A DNA stretch of 64,000 bases from Maratus speciosus (Eukaryota > Arthropoda > Arachnida > Araneae > Salticidae): NCBI GenBank assembly GCA_963932465.1, contig CAWVRF010001058.1:372001-436000 (forward strand). Reading direction: 5' to 3'. Shown one piece after another: positions 23,916 through 39,591 of this stretch. Below the pieces are notes generated by a model, which was not told where the DNA came from, ran no database searches, and saw nothing but the letters and a program-made list of their open reading frames with translations. Both the position numbers and the translations under genes were made by a program. How positions within the stretch are numbered: position 1 is the stretch's first letter; the number at the start of each line of letters is the position of its first letter.

Positions 23916-26900
23916 ATTGTTAGAAAATTCATCAGAAAGAGTTACCGCATATAAGACACGCAATATTTATGAATTGAATTCCGGTGCGGGGCTCAAAATT
24001 AATTTATTAATATATAATAAAGCGAAACCGAATATATTGTTTCAACAATCAAAGCATTGTTAGAAAATTCATCAGAAAGAGTTACCGCATATAAAACACG
24101 CAATATTTATGAATTGAATTCCGGTGCAGGGCTCAAAATTAATTTATTAATAAATAATAAAGCGAAACCGAATATATTGTTTCAACAATCAAAGCATTGT
24201 TAGAAAATTCATCAGAAAGAGTTACCGCATATAAAAAAAGCAATATTTATGAATTGAATTCCGGTGCAGGGCTGAAAATTAATTTCTTAATAAATAATAA
24301 AGCGAAACCGAATATATTGTTTCAACAATCAAAGCATTGTTAGAAAATTCATCAGAAAGAGTTACCGCATATAAAACACACAATATTTATGAATTGAATT
24401 CCGGTGCAGGGCTGAAAATTAATTTCTTAATAAATAATAAAGCGAAACCGAATATATTGTTTCAACAATCAAAGCATTGTTAGAAAATTTATCAGAAAGA
24501 GTTACCGCATATAAAACACGCAATATTTATGAATTGATTTCCGGTGCAGGGCTGAAAATTAATTTCTTAATAAATAATAAAGCGAAACCGAATATATTGT
24601 TTCAACAATCAAAGCATTGTTAGAAAATTCATCAGAAAGAGTTACCGCATATAAAACACGCAATATTTATGAATTGAATTCCGGTGCAGGGCTCAAAATT
24701 AATTTCTTAATAAATAATAAAGCGAAACCGAATATATTGTTTCAACAATGAAAGCATTGTTAGAAAATTCATCAGAAAGAGTTACCGCATATAAAACACG
24801 CAATATTTATGAATTGAATTCCGGTGCAGGGCTCAAAATTAATTTATTAATAAATAATAAAGCGAAACCGAATATATTGTTTCAACAATCAAAGCATTGT
24901 TAGAAAATTCATCAGAAAGAGTTACCGCATATAAAACACGCAATATTTATGAATTGAATTCCGGTGCAGGGCTGAAAATTAATTTCTTAATAAATAATAA
25001 AGCGAAACCGAATATATTGTTTCAACAATCAAAGCATTGTTAGAAAATACAACAGAATGAGTTACCGCATATAAAACACGCAATATTTATTTATTGATTT
25101 CCGGTGCACCGCTGAAAATTAATTTCTTAATAAATAATAAAGCGAAACCGAATATATTGTTTCAACAATCAAAGCATTGTTAGAAAATTCATCAGAAAGA
25201 GTTACCTCATATAAAACACGCAATATTTATGAATTGAATTCCGGTGCAGGGCTCAAAATTAATTTATTAATAAATAATAAAGCGAAACCGAATATATTGC
25301 TTCAACAATCAAAGCATTGTTAGAAAATTCATCAGAAAGAGTTACCGCATATAAGACACGCAATATTTATGAATTGAATTCCGGTGCGGGGCTCAAAATT
25401 AATTTATTAATATATAATAAAGCGAAACCGAATATATTGTTTCAACAATCAAAGCATTGTTAGAAAATTCATCAGAAAGAGTTACCGCATATAAAACACG
25501 CAATATTTATGAATTGAATTCCGGTGCAGGGCTCAAAATTAATTTATTAATAAATAATAAAGCGAAACCGAATATATTGTTTCAACAATCAAAGCATTGT
25601 TAGAAAATTCATCAGAAAGAGTTACCGCATATAAAAAAAGCAATATTTATGAATTGAATTCCGGTGCAGGGCTGAAAATTAATTTCTTAATAAATAATAA
25701 AGCGAAACCGAATATATTGTTTCAACAATCAAAGCATTGTTAGAAAATTCATCAGAAAGAGTTACCGCATATAAAACACACAATATTTATGAATTGAATT
25801 CCGGTGCAGGGCTGAAAATTAATTTCTTAATAAATAATAAAGCGAAACCGAATATATTGTTTCAACAATCAAAGCATTGTTAGAAAATTTATCAGAAAGA
25901 GTTACCGCATATAAAACACGCAATATTTATGAATTGATTTCCGGTGCAGGGCTGAAAATTAATTTCTTAATAAATAATAAAGCGAAACCGAATATATTGT
26001 TTCAACAATCAAAGCATTGTTAGAAAATTCATCAGAAAGAGTTACCGCATATAAAACACGCAATATTTATGAATTGAATTCCGCTGCAGGGATCAAAATT
26101 AATTTATTAATAAATAATAAAGCGAAACCGAATATATTGTTTCAACAATCAAAGCATTGTTAGAAAATTCATCAGAAAGAGTTACCGCATATAAAACACG
26201 CAATATTTATGAATTGAATCCCGGTGCAGGGCTCAAAATTAATTTCTTAGTAAATAATAAAGCGAAACCGAATATATTGTTTCAAGAATCAAAGCATTGT
26301 TAGAAAATTCATCAGAAAGAGTTACCGCATATAAAACACGCAATATTTATGAATTGAATTCCGCTGCAGGGCTCAAAATTAATTTATTAATAAATAATAA
26401 AGCGAAACCGAATATATTGTTTCAACAATCAAAGCATTGTTAGAAAATTCATCAGAAAGAGTTACCGCATATAAAACACGCAATATTTATGAATTGAATC
26501 CCGGTGCAGGGCTCAAAATTAATTTCTTAGTAAATAATAAAGCGAAACCGAATATAATGTTTAAACAATCAAAGCATTGTTAGAAAATTCATCAGAAAGA
26601 GTTATCGCATATAAAACACGCAATATTTATGAATTGAATTCCGGTGCAGGGCTGAAAAGTAATTTTTTAATAAATAATAAAGCGAAACCGAATATATTGT
26701 TTCAACAATGAAAGCATTGTTAGAAAATTCATCAGAAAGAGTTACCGCATATAAAAAAAGCAATATTTATGAATTGAATTCCGGTGCAGGGCTCAAAATT
26801 AATTTCTTAATAAATAATAAAGCGAAACCGAATATATTGTTTCAACAATCAAAGCATTGTTAGAAAATTCATCAGAAAGAGTTACCGCATATAAGACACG

Positions 26901-28380
26901 CAATATTTATGAATTGAATTCCGGTGCGGGGCTCAAAATTAATTTATTAATATATAATAAAGCGAAACCGAATATATTGTTTCAACAATCAAAGCATTGT
27001 TAGAAAATTCATCAGAAAGAGTTACCGCATATAAAACACGCAATATTTATGAATTGAATTCCGGTGCAGGGCTCAAAATTAATTTATTAATAAATAATAA
27101 AGCGAAACCGAATATATTGTTTCAACAATCAAAGCATTGTTAGAAAATTCATCAGAAAGAGTTACCGCATATAAAAAAAGCAATATTTATGAATTGAATT
27201 CCGGTGCAGGGCTGAAAATTAATTTCTTAATAAATAATAAAGCGAAACCGAATATATTGTTTCAACAATCAAAGCATTGTTAGAAAATTCATCAGAAAGA
27301 GTTACCGCATATAAAACACACAATATTTATGAATTGAATTCCGGTGCAGGGCTGAAAATTAATTTCTTAATAAATAATAAAGCGAAACCGAATATATTGT
27401 TTCAACAATCAAAGCATTGTTAGAAAATTTATCAGAAAGAGTTACCGCATATAAAACACGCAATATTTATGAATTGATTTCCGGTGCAGGGCTGAAAATT
27501 AATTTCTTAATAAATAATAAAGCGAAACCGAATATATTGTTTCAACAATCAAAGCATTGTTAGAAAATTCATCAGAAAGAGTTACCGCATATAAAACACG
27601 CAATATTTATGAATTGAATTCCGCTGCAGGGATCAAAATTAATTTATTAATAAATAATAAAGCGAAACCGAATATATTGTTTCAACAATCAAAGCATTGT
27701 TAGAAAATTCATCAGAAAGAGTTACCGCATATAAAACACGCTATATTTATGAATTGAATCCCGGTGCAGGGCTCAAAATTAATTTCTTAGTAAATAATAA
27801 AGCGAAACCGAATATATTGTTTCAACAATCAAAGCATTGTTAGAAAATTCATCAGAAAGAGTTACCGCATATAAAACACGCAATATTTATGAATTGAATT
27901 CCGCTGCAGGGCTCAAAATTAATTTATTAATAAATAATAAAGCGAAACCGAATATATTGTTTCAACAATCAAAGCATTGTTAGAAAATTCATCAGAAAGA
28001 GTTACCGCATATAAAACACGCAATATTTATGAATTGAATCCCGGTGCAGGGCTCAAAATTAATTTCTTAGTAAATAATAAAGCGAAACCGAATATAATGT
28101 TTAAACAATCAAAGCATTGTTAGAAAATTCATCAGAAAGAGTTATCGCATATAAAACACGCAATATTTATGAATTGAATTCCGGTGCAGGGCTGAAAAGT
28201 AATTTTTTAATAAATAATAAAGCGAAACCGAATATATCTTTTCAACAATGAAAGCATTGTTAGAAAATTCATCAGAAAGAGTTACCGCATATAAAAAAAG
28301 CAATATTTATGAATTGAATTCCGGTGCAGGGCTCAAAATTAATTTCTTAATAAATAATAAAGCGAAACCGAATATATTGT
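23916..28380 (+). repeat. Stacked 10- and 11-monomer duplications (1400 and 1540 bp)
   Basis: I-type monomers start at 23916, 25316 and 26856, spaced 1400 and then 1540 bp, and each is followed by B, F, G and H. After the second and third copies the order is also K with 'gggatcaaaa' (26091 and 27631), C, K, C with 'ataatgttt', J and F. The second and third copies therefore form an 11-monomer tandem pair. The same 1540-bp spacing recurs at 34833 and 36373, which shows that the pair had formed before the larger segment was copied. Confidence 0.85.
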
Positions 28381-28815
28381 TTCAACAATCAAAGCATTGT
28401 TAGAAAATTCATCAGAAAGAGTTACCGCATATAAAACACGCAATATTTATGAATTGAATCCCGGTGCAGGGCTCAAAATTAATTTCTTAGTAAATAATAA
28501 AGCGAAACCGAATATATTGTTTAAACAATCAAAGCATTGTTAGAAAATTCATCAGAAAGAGTTATCGCATATAAAACACGCAATATTTATGAATTGAATT
28601 CCGGTGCAGGGCTGAAAAGTAAATTTTTAATAAATAATAAAGCGAAACCGAATATATTGTTTCAACAATGAAAGCATTGTTAGAAAATTCATCAGAAAGA
28701 GTTACCGCATATAAAACACGCAATATTTATGAATTGAATTCCGGTGCAGGGCTCAAAATTAATTTATTAATAAATAATAAAGCGAAACCGAATATATTGT
28801 TTCAACAATCAAAGC

Positions 28816-29794
28816 ATTGTTAGAAAATTCAACAGAATAAGTTACCGCATATAAAACATGCAATATTTATTTATTGATTTCCGGTGCACCGCTGAAAATT
28901 AATTTCTTAATAAATAATAAAGCGAAACCGAATATATTGTTTCAACAATCAAAGCATTGTTAGAAAATTCATCAGAAAGAGTTACCGCATATAAAACACG
29001 CAATATTTATGAATTGAATCCCGGTGCAGGGCTCAAAATTAATTTCTTAGTAAATAATAGAGCGAAACCGAATATATTGTTTAAACAATGAAAGCATTGT
29101 TAGAAAATTCATCAGAAAGAGTTACCGCATATAAAACACGCAATATTTATGAATTGAATTCCGGTGCAGGGCTCAAAATTAATTAATTAATAAATAATAA
29201 AGCGAAACCGAATATATTGTTTCAACAATCACAGCATTGTTAGAAAATTCAACAGAAAGAGTTACCGCATATAAAACACGCAATATTTATTAATTGAATT
29301 CCGGTGCAGGGCTGAAAATTAATTTCTTAATAAATAATAAAGCGAAACCGAATATATTGTTTCAACAATCAAAGCATTGTTAGAAAATTCATCAGAAAGA
29401 GTTACCGCATATAAAACACGCAATATTTATGAATTGAATTCCGGTGCAGGGCTGAAAATTAATTTCTTAATAAATAATAAAGCGAAACCGAATATATTGT
29501 TTCAACAATCAAAGCATTGTTAGAAAATACAACAGAATGAGTTACCGCATATAAAACACGCAATATTTATTTATTGATTTCCGGTGCACCGCTGAAAATT
29601 AATTTCTTAATAAATAATAAAGCGAAACCGAATATATTGTTTCAACAATCAAAGCATTGTTAGAAAATTCATCAGAAAGAGTTACCTCATATAAAACACG
29701 CAATATTTATGAATTGATTTCCGGTGCAGGGCTGAAAATTAATTTCTTAATAAATAATAAAGCGAAACCGAATATATTGTTTAAACAATAAAGA
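28816..29794 (+). repeat. Terminal cassette D'-C-B'-P-A-D-E, copy 4
   Basis: Full seven-monomer form, 979 bp. Its C monomer has 'aataatagagcg' and its last monomer ends 'gtttaaacaataaag', combining the C-type palindrome core with the E deletion. That combination is shared with the cassettes ending at 39031 and 42390 but not with the earlier ones, which have 'gtttcaacaataaag'. Confidence 0.85.
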
Positions 29795-32700
29795 ATTGTT
29801 AGAATACTCATCAGAAAGAGTTACCGCATATAAAACACGCAATATTTATGAATTGAATTCCGGTGCAGGGCTGAAAATTAATTTCTTAATAAATAATAAA
29901 CCGAAACCGAATATATTGTTTCTACAATCAAAGCATTGTTAGAAAATTCATCAGAAAGAGTTACCGCATATAAAACACGCAATATTTATGAATTGAATTC
30001 CGGTGCAGGGCTGAAAATTAATTTCTTAATAAATAATAAAGCGAAACCGAATATATTGTTTCAACAATCAAAGCATTGTTAGAAAATTCATCAGAAAGAG
30101 TTACCGCATATAAAACACCTAATATTTATAAATTGAATTCCGGTGCAGGGCTGAAAATTAATTTCTTAATAAATAATAAAGCGAAACCGAATATATTGTT
30201 TCAACAATCAAAGCATTGTTAGAAAATTCATCAGAAAGAGTTACCGCATATAAAACACGCAATATTTATGAATTGAATTCCGGTGCAGGGCTGAAAATTA
30301 ATTTCTTAATAAATAATAAAGCGAAACCGAATATATTGTTTCAACAATCAAAGCATTGTTAGAAAATTCATCAGAAAGAGTTACCGCATATAAAACACGC
30401 AATATTTATGAATTGAATCCCGGTGCAGGGCTCAAAATTAATTTCTTAGTAAATAATAAAGCGAAACCGAATATATTGTTTAAACAATCAAAGCATTGTT
30501 AGAAAATTCATCAGAAAGAGTTATCGCATATAAAACACGCAATATTTATGAATTGCATTCCGGTGCAGGGCTGAAAAGTAATTTTTTAATAAATAATAAA
30601 GCGAAACCGAATATATTGTTTCAACAATGAAAGCATTGTTAGAAAATTCATCAGAAAGAGTTACCGCATATAAAACACGCAATATTTATGAATTGAATTC
30701 CGGTGCAGGGCTCAAAATTAATTTATTAATAAATAATAAAGCGAAACCGAATATATTGTTTCAACAATCAAAGCATTGTTAGAAAATTCATCAGAAAGAG
30801 TTACCGCATATAAAACACGCAATATTTATGAATTGAATTCCGGTGCAGGGCTGAAAATTAATTTCTTAATAAATAATAAAGCGAAACCGAATATATTGTT
30901 TCAACAATCAAAGCATTGTTAGAAAATACAACAGAATGAGTTACCGCATATAAAACACGCAATATTTATTTATTGATTTCCGGTGCACCGCTGAAAATTA
31001 ATTTCTTAATAAATAATAAAGCGAAACCGAATATATTGTTTCAACAATCAAAGCATTGTTAGAAAATTCATCAGAAAGAGTTACCTCATATAAAACACGC
31101 AATATTTATGAATTGAATTCCGGTGCAGGGCTCAAAATTAATTTATTAATAAATAATAAAGCGAAACCGAATATATTGTTTCAACAATCAAAGCATTGTT
31201 AGAAAATTATTCAGAAAGAGTTACCGCATATAAGACACGCAATATTTATGAATTGAATTCCGGTGCGGGGCTCAAAATTAATTTATTAATATATAATAAA
31301 GCGAAACCGAATATATTGTTTCAACAATCAAAGCATTGTTAGAAAATTCATCAGAAAGAGTTACCGCATATAAAACACGCAATATTTATGAATTGAATTC
31401 CGGTGCAGGGCTCAAAATTAATTTATTAATAAATAATAAAGCGAAACCGAATATATTGTTTCAACAATCAAAGCATTGTTAGAAAATTCATCAGAAAGAG
31501 TTACCGCATATAAAAAAAGCAATATTTATGAATTGAATTCCGGCGCAGGGCTGAAAATTAATTTCTTAATAAATAATAAAGCGAAACCGAATATATTGTT
31601 TCAACAATCAAAGCATTGTTAGAAAATTCATCAGAAAGAGTTACCGCATATAAAACACACAATATTTATGAATTGAATTCCGGTGCAGGGCTGAAAATTA
31701 ATTTCTTAATAAATAATAAAGCGAAACAGAATATATTGTTTCAACAATCAAAGCATTGTTAGAAAATTTATCAGAAAGAGTTACCGCATATAAAACACGC
31801 AATATTTATGAATTGATTTCCGGTGCAGGGCTGAAAATTAATTTCCTAATAAATAATAAAGCGAAACCGAATATATTGTTTCAACAATCAAAGCATTGTT
31901 AGAAAATTCATCAGAAAGAGTTACCGCATATAAAACACGCAATATTTATGAATTGAATTCCGCTACAGGGCTCAAAATTAATTTATTAATAAATAATAAA
32001 GCGAAACCGAATATATTGTTTCAACAATCAAATCATTGTTAGAAAATTCATCAGAAAGAGTTACCGCATATAAAACACGCAATATTTATGAATTGAATCC
32101 CGGTGCAGGGCTCAAAATTAATTTCTTAGTAAATAATAAAGCGAAACCGAATATATTGTTTCAACAATGAAAGCATTGTTAGAAAATTCATCATAAAGAG
32201 TTACCGCATATAAAAAAAGCAATATTTATGAATTGAATTCCGGTGCAGGGCTCAAAATTAATTTCTTAATAAATAATAAAGCGAAACCGAATATATTGTT
32301 TCAACAATCAAAGCATTGTTAGAAAATTCATCAGAAAGAGTTACCGCATATAAAACACGCAATATTTATGAATTGAATCCCGGTGCAGGGCTCAAAATTA
32401 ATTTCTTAGTAAATAATAAAGCGAAACCGAATATATTGTTTAAACAATCAAAGCATTGTTAGAAAATTCATCAGAAAGAGTTATCGCATATAAAACACGC
32501 AATATTTATGAATTGAATTCCGGTGCAGGGCTGAAAAGTAAATTTTTAATAAATAATAAAGCGAAACCGAATATATTGTTTCAACAATGAAAGCATTGTT
32601 AGAAAATTCATCAGAAAGAGTTACCGCATATAAAACACGCAATATTTATGAATTGAATTCCGGTGCAGGGCTCAAAATTAATTTATTAATAAATAATAAA

Positions 32701-35700
32701 GCGAAACCGAATATATTGTTTCAACAATCAAAGCCTTGTTAGAAAATTCATCAGAAAGAGTTACCGCATATAAGACACGCACTATTTATGAATTGAATTC
32801 CGGTGCAGGGCTCAAAATTAATTTATTAATAAATAATAAAGCGAAACCGAATATATTGTTTCAACAATCAAAGCATTGTTAGAAAATTCATCAGAAAGAG
32901 TTACCGCATATAAAACACGCAATATTTATGAATTGAATTCCGGTGCAGGGCTCAAAATTAATTTATTAATAAATAATAAAGCGAAACCGAATATATTGTT
33001 TCAACAATCAAAGCATTGTTAGAAAATTCATCAGAAAGAGTTACCGCATATAAAAAAAGCAATATTTATGAATTGAATTCCGGTGCAGGGCTGAAAATTA
33101 ATTTCTTAATAAATAATAATGCGAAACCGAATATATTGTTTCAACAATCAAAGCATTGTTAGAAAATTCATCAGAAAGAGTTACCGCATATAAAACACAC
33201 AATATTTATGAATTGAATTCCGGTGCAGGGCTGAAAATTAATTTCTTAATAAATAATAAAGCGAAACCGAATATATTGTTTCAACAATCAAAGCATTGTT
33301 AGAAAATTCATCAGAAAGAGTTATCGCATATAAAACACGCAATATTTATGAATTGAATTCCGGTGCAGGGCTGAAAAGTAATTTTTTAATAAATAATAAA
33401 GCGAAACCGAATATATTGTTTCAACAATGAAAGCATTGTTAGAAAATTCATCAGAAAGAGTTACCGCATATAAAACACGCAATATTTATGAATTGAATTC
33501 CGGTGCAGGGCTTAAAATTAATTTATTAATAAATAATAAAGCGAAACCGAATATATTGTTTCAACAATCAAAGCATTGTTAGAAAATTCAACAGAATGAG
33601 TTACCGCATATAAAACACGCAATATTTATGAATTGAATTCCGGTTCAGGGCTGAAAAGTAATTTCTTAATAAATAATAAAGCGAAACCGAATATATTGTT
33701 TCAACAATCAAAGCATTGTTAGAAAATTCATCAGAAAGAGTTACCGCATATAAAACACGCAATATTTATGAATTGAATTCCGGTGCAGGGCTGAAAATTA
33801 ATTTCTTAATAAATAATAAAGCGAAACCGAATATATTGTTTCAACAATCAAAGCATTGTTAGAAAATTCATCAGAAAGAGTTACCGCATATAAACACGCA
33901 ATATTTATGAATTGAATTCCGGTGCAGGGCTGAAAATTAATTTCTTAATAAATAATAAAGCGAAACCGAATATATTGTTTCAACAATCAAAGCATTGTTA
34001 AAAAATTCATCAGAAAGAGTTACCGCATATAAAACACGCAATATTTATGAATTGAATTCCGGTGCAGGGCTCAAAATTAATTTATTAATAAATAATAAAG
34101 CAAAACCGAATATATTGTTTCAACAATCAAAGCATTGTTAGAAAATTCATCAGAAAGAGTTACCGCATATAAAACACGCAATATTTATGAATTGAATCCC
34201 GGTGCAGGGCTCAAAATTAATTTCTTAGTAAATAATAAAGCGAAACCGAATATATTGTTTAAACAATCAAAGCATTGTTAGAAAATTCATCAGAAAGAGT
34301 TACCGCATATAAAACACGCAATATTTATGAATTGAATTCCGGTGCAGGGCCCAAAATTAATTTATTAATAAATAATAAAGCGAAACCGAATATATTGTTT
34401 CAACAATCAAAGCATTGTTAGAAAATTCAACAGAATGAGTTACCGCATATAAGACACGCAATATTTATGAATTGAATTCCGGTGCAGGGCTGAAAATTAA
34501 TTTCTTAATAAATAATAAAGCGAAACCGAATATATTGTTTCAACAATCAAAGCATTGTTAGAAAATTCATCAGAAAGAGTTACCGCATATAAAACACGCA
34601 ATATTTATGAATTGAATTCCGGTGCAGGTCTGAAAATTAATTTCTTAATAAATAATAAAGCGAAACCGAATATATTGTTTCAACAATCAAAGCATTGTTA
34701 GAAAATTCATCAGAAAGAGTACCGCATATAAAACACGCAATATTTATGAATTGAATTCCGGTGCAGGTCTGAAAATTAATTTCTTAATAAATAATAAAGC
34801 GAAACCGAATATATTGTTTCAACAATCAAAGCATTGTTAGAAAATTCATCAGAAAGAGTTACCGCATATAAGACACGCAATATTTATGAATTGAATTCCG
34901 GTGCGGGGCTCAAAATTAATTTATTAATATATAATAAAGCGAAACCGAATATATTGTTTCAACAATCAAAGCATTGTTAGAAAATTCATCAGAAAGAGTT
35001 ACCGCATATAAAACACGCAATATTTATGAATTGAATTCCGGTGCAGGGCTCAAAATTAATTTATTAATAAATAATAAAGCGAAACCGAATATATTGTTTC
35101 AACAATCAAAGCATTGTTAGAAAATTCATCAGAAAGAGTTACCGCATATAAAAAAAGCAATATTTATGAATTGAATTCCGGTGCAGGGCTGAAAATTAAT
35201 TTCTTAATAAATAATAAAGCGAAACCGAATATATTGTTTCAACAATCAAAGCATTGTTAGAAAATTCATCAGAAAGAGTTACCGCATATAAAACACACAA
35301 TATTTATGAATTGAATTCCGGTGCAGGGCTGAAAATTAATTTCTTAATAAATAATAAAGCGAAACCGAATATATTGTTTCAACAATCAAAGCATTGTTAG
35401 AAAATTTATCAGAAAGAGTTACCGCATATAAAACACGCAATATTTATGAATTGATTTCCGGTGCAGGGCTGAAAATTAATTTCTTAATAAATAATAAAGC
35501 GAAACCGAATATATTGTTTCAACAATCAAAGCATTGTTAGAAAATTCATCAGAAAGAGTTACCGCATATAAAACACGCAATATTTATGAATTGAATTCCG
35601 CTGCAGGGATCAAAATTAATTTATTAATAAATAATAAAGCGAAACCGAATATATTGTTTCAACAATCAAAGCATTGTTAGAAAATTCATCAGAAAGAGTT

Positions 35701-36792
35701 ACCGCATATAAAACACGCAATATTTATGAATTGAATCCCGGTGCAGGGCTCAAAATTAATTTCTTAGTAAATAATAAAGCGAAACCGAATATATTGTTTC
35801 AAGAATCAAAGCATTGTTAGAAAATTCATCAGAAAGAGTTACCGCATATAAAACACGCAATATTTATGAATTGAATTCCGCTGCAGGGCTCAAAATTAAT
35901 TTATTAATAAATAATAAAGCGAAACCGAATATATTGTTTCAAGAATCAAAGCATTGTTAGAAAATTCATCAGAAAGAGTTACCGCATATAAAACACGCAA
36001 TATTTATGAATTGAATCCCGGTGCAGGGCTCAAAATTAATTTCTTAGTAAATAATAAAGCGAAACCGAATATAATGTTTAAACAATCAAAGCATTGTTAG
36101 AAAATTCATCAGAAAGAGTTATCGCATATAAAACACGCAATATTTATGAATTGAATTCCGGTGCAGGGCTGAAAAGTAATTTTTTAATAAATAATAAAGC
36201 GAAACCGAATATATTGTTTCAACAATGAAAGCATTGTTAGAAAATTCATCAGAAAGAGTTACCGCATATAAAAAAAGCAATATTTATGAATTGAATTCCG
36301 GTGCAGGGCTCAAAATTAATTTCTTAATAAATAATAAAGCGAAACCGAATATATTGTTTCAACAATCAAAGCATTGTTAGAAAATTCATCAGAAAGAGTT
36401 ACCGCATATAAGACACGCAATATTTATGAATTGAATTCCGGTGCGGGGCTCAAAATTAATTTATTAATATATAATAAAGCGAAACCGAATATATTGTTTC
36501 AACAATCAAAGCATTGTTAGAAAATTCATCAGAAAGAGTTACCGCATATAAAACACGCAATATTTATGAATTGAATTCCGGTGCAGGGCTCAAAATTAAT
36601 TTATTAATAAATAATAAAGCGAAACCGAATATATTGTTTCAACAATCAAAGCATTGTTAGAAAATTCATCAGAAAGAGTTACCGCATATAAAAAAAGCAA
36701 TATTTATGAATTGAATTCCGGTGCAGGGCTGAAAATTAATTTCTTAATAAATAATAAAGCGAAACCGAATATATTGTTTCAACAATCAAAGC

Positions 36793-36932
36793 ATTGTTAG
36801 AAAATTCATCAGAAAGAGTTACCGCATATAAAACACACAATATTTATGAATTGAATTCCGCTGCAGGGATCAAAATTAATTTCTTAATAAATAATAAAGC
36901 GAAACCGAATATATTGTTTCAACAATCAAAGC
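36793..36932 (+). repeat. Chimeric G/K monomer, founder copy
   Basis: The front is type G ('acacacaatattt'), the middle is the K-type 'ccgctgcagggatcaaaa', and the back is 'tttcttaat' as in A. In the parental arrangement at 27276-27700, G is followed by H and then K with 'gggatc'. This copy joins G directly to K, skipping two monomers, and the offset to super-unit 1 falls from 9517 to 9237 at this point. It is a visible crossover product. Confidence 0.88.
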
Positions 36933-38052
36933 ATTGTTAGAAAATTCATCAGAAAGAGTTACCGCATATAAAACACGCAATATTTATGAATTGAATCCCG
37001 GTGCAGGGCTCAAAATTAATTTCTTAGTAAATAATAAAGCGAAACCGAATATATTGTTTCAACAATCAAAGCATTGTTAGAAAATTCATCAGAAAGAGTT
37101 ACCGCATATAAAACACGCAATATTTATGAATTGAATTCCGCTGCAGGGCTCAAAATTAATTTATTAATAAATAATAAAGCGAAACCGAATATATTGTTTC
37201 AACAATCAAAGCATTGTTAGAAAATTCATCAGAAAGAGTTACCGCATATAAAACACGCAATATTTATGAATTGAATCCCGGTGCAGGGCTCAAAATTAAT
37301 TTCTTAGTAAATAATAAAGCGAAACCGAATATAATGTTTAAACAATCAAAGCATTGTTAGAAAATTCATCAGAAAGAGTTATCGCATATAAAACACGCAA
37401 TATTTATGAATTGAATTCCGGTGCAGGGCTGAAAAGTAATTTTTTAATAAATAATAAAGCGAAACCGAATATATCTTTTCAACAATGAAAGCATTGTTAG
37501 AAAATTCATCAGAAAGAGTTACCGCATATAAAAAAAGCAATATTTATGAATTGAATTCCGGTGCAGGGCTCAAAATTAATTTCTTAATAAATAATAAAGC
37601 GAAACCGAATATATTGTTTCAACAATCAAAGCATTGTTAGAAAATTCATCAGAAAGAGTTACCGCATATAAAACACGCAATATTTATGAATTGAATCCCG
37701 GTGCAGGGCTCAAAATTAATTTCTTAGTAAATAATAAAGCGAAACCGAATATATTGTTTAAACAATCAAAGCATTGTTAGAAAATTCATCAGAAAGAGTT
37801 ATCGCATATAAAACACGCAATATTTATGAATTGAATTCCGGTGCAGGGCTGAAAAGTAAATTTTTAATAAATAATAAAGCGAAACCGAATATATTGTTTC
37901 AACAATGAAAGCATTGTTAGAAAATTCATCAGAAAGAGTTACCGCATATAAAACACGCAATATTTATGAATTGAATTCCGGTGCAGGGCTCAAAATTAAT
38001 TTATTAATAAATAATAAAGCGAAACCGAATATATTGTTTCAACAATCAAAGC

Positions 38053-39031
38053 ATTGTTAGAAAATTCAACAGAATAAGTTACCGCATATAAAACATGCAA
38101 TATTTATTTATTGATTTCCGGTGCACCGCTGAAAATTAATTTCTTAATAAATAATAAAGCGAAACCGAATATATTGTTTCAACAATCAAAGCATTGCTAG
38201 AAAATTCATCAGAAAGAGTTACCGCATATAAAACACGCAATATTTATGAATTGAATCCCGGTGCAGGGCTCAAAATTAATTTCTTAGTAAATAATAAAGC
38301 GAAACCGAATATATTGTTTAAACAATGAAAGCATTGTTAGAAAATTCATCAGAAAGAGTTACCGCATATAAAACACGCAATATTTATGAATTGAATTCCG
38401 GTGCAGGGCTCAAAATTAATTAATTAATAAATAATAAAGCGAAACCGAATATATTGTTTCAACAATCAAAGCATTGTTAGAAAATTCAACAGAAAGAGTT
38501 ACCGCATATAAAACACGCAATATTTATTAATTGAATTCCGGTGCAGGGCTGAAAATTAATTTCTTAATAAATAATAAAGCGAAACCGAATATATTGTTTC
38601 AACAATCAAAGCATTGTTAGAAAATTCATCAGAAAGAGTTACCGCATATAAAACACGCAATATTTATGAATTGAATTCCGGTGCAGGGCTGAAAATTAAT
38701 TTCTTAATAAATAATAAAGCGAAACCGAATATATTGTTTCAACAATCAAAGCATTGTTAGAAAATACAACAGAATGAGTTACCGCATATAAAACACGCAA
38801 TATTTATTTATTGATTTCCGGTGCACCGCTGAAAATTAATTTCTTAATAAATAATAAAGCGAAACCGAATATATTGTTTCAACAATCAAAGCATTGTTAG
38901 AAAATTCATCAGAAAGAGTTACCTCATATAAAACACGCAATATTTATGAATTGATTTCCGGTGCAGGGCTGAAAATTAATTTCTTAATAAATAATAAAGC
39001 GAAACCGAATATATTGTTTAAACAATAAAGA
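38053..39031 (+). repeat. Terminal cassette D'-C-B'-P-A-D-E, copy 5
   Basis: Full seven-monomer form, 979 bp, ending 'gtttaaacaataaag'. The C monomer after D' begins 'cattgctag' instead of 'cattgttag'. This change is shared only with the cassette at 41412-42390, which confirms the 3359-bp duplication. Confidence 0.86.
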
Positions 39032-39591
39032 ATTGTTAGAATATTCATCAGAAAGAGTTACCGCATATAAAACACGCAATATTTATGAATTGAATTCCGG
39101 TGCAGGGCTGAAAATTAATTTCTTAATAAATAATAAACCGAAACCGAATATATTGTTTCTACAATCAAAGCATTGTTAGAAAATTCATCAGAAAGAGTTA
39201 CCGCATATAAAACACGCAATATTTATGAATTGAATTCCGGTGCAGGGCTGAAAATTAATTTCTTAATAAATAATAAAGCGAAACCGAATATATTGTTTCA
39301 ACAATCAAAGCATTGTTAGAAAATTCATCAGAAAGAGTTACCGCATATAAAACACCTAATATTTATAAATTGAATTCCGGTGCAGGGCTGAAAATTAATT
39401 TCTTAATAAATAATAAAGCGAAACCGAATATATTGTTTCAACAATCAAAGCATTGTTAGAAAATTCATCAGAAAGAGTTACCGCATATAAAACACGCAAT
39501 ATTTATGAATTGAATTCCGGTGCTGGGCTGAAAATTAATTTCTTAATAAATAATAAAGCGAAACCGAATATATTGTTTCAACAATCAAAGC

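Larger units (their letters stand above)
17336..29794 (+). repeat. Super-unit 1, 89 monomers, 12459 bp
   Basis: The head order is O, A, M, A, K, C ('aaacag'), J, B, A, D, 'cctcat' B, I, B, F, G, H ('tttcctaat'), K, C, K, C, J, F, C, J ('gtaaattttt'), B, 'aagccttgtt', I-like ('cactattt'), B, F ('aatgcg'), G, H, K, C, J and B ('gcttaaaa'). The middle has two identical pairs of A-type monomers with 'caacagaatgag' and 'accgaatataaa' (22100-22660). The right half holds three I-B-F-G-H runs, and the unit ends with the terminal cassette. The front half recurs in super-unit 2 with an offset of 12319 bp and the right half with an offset of 9517 then 9237 bp. Confidence 0.8.
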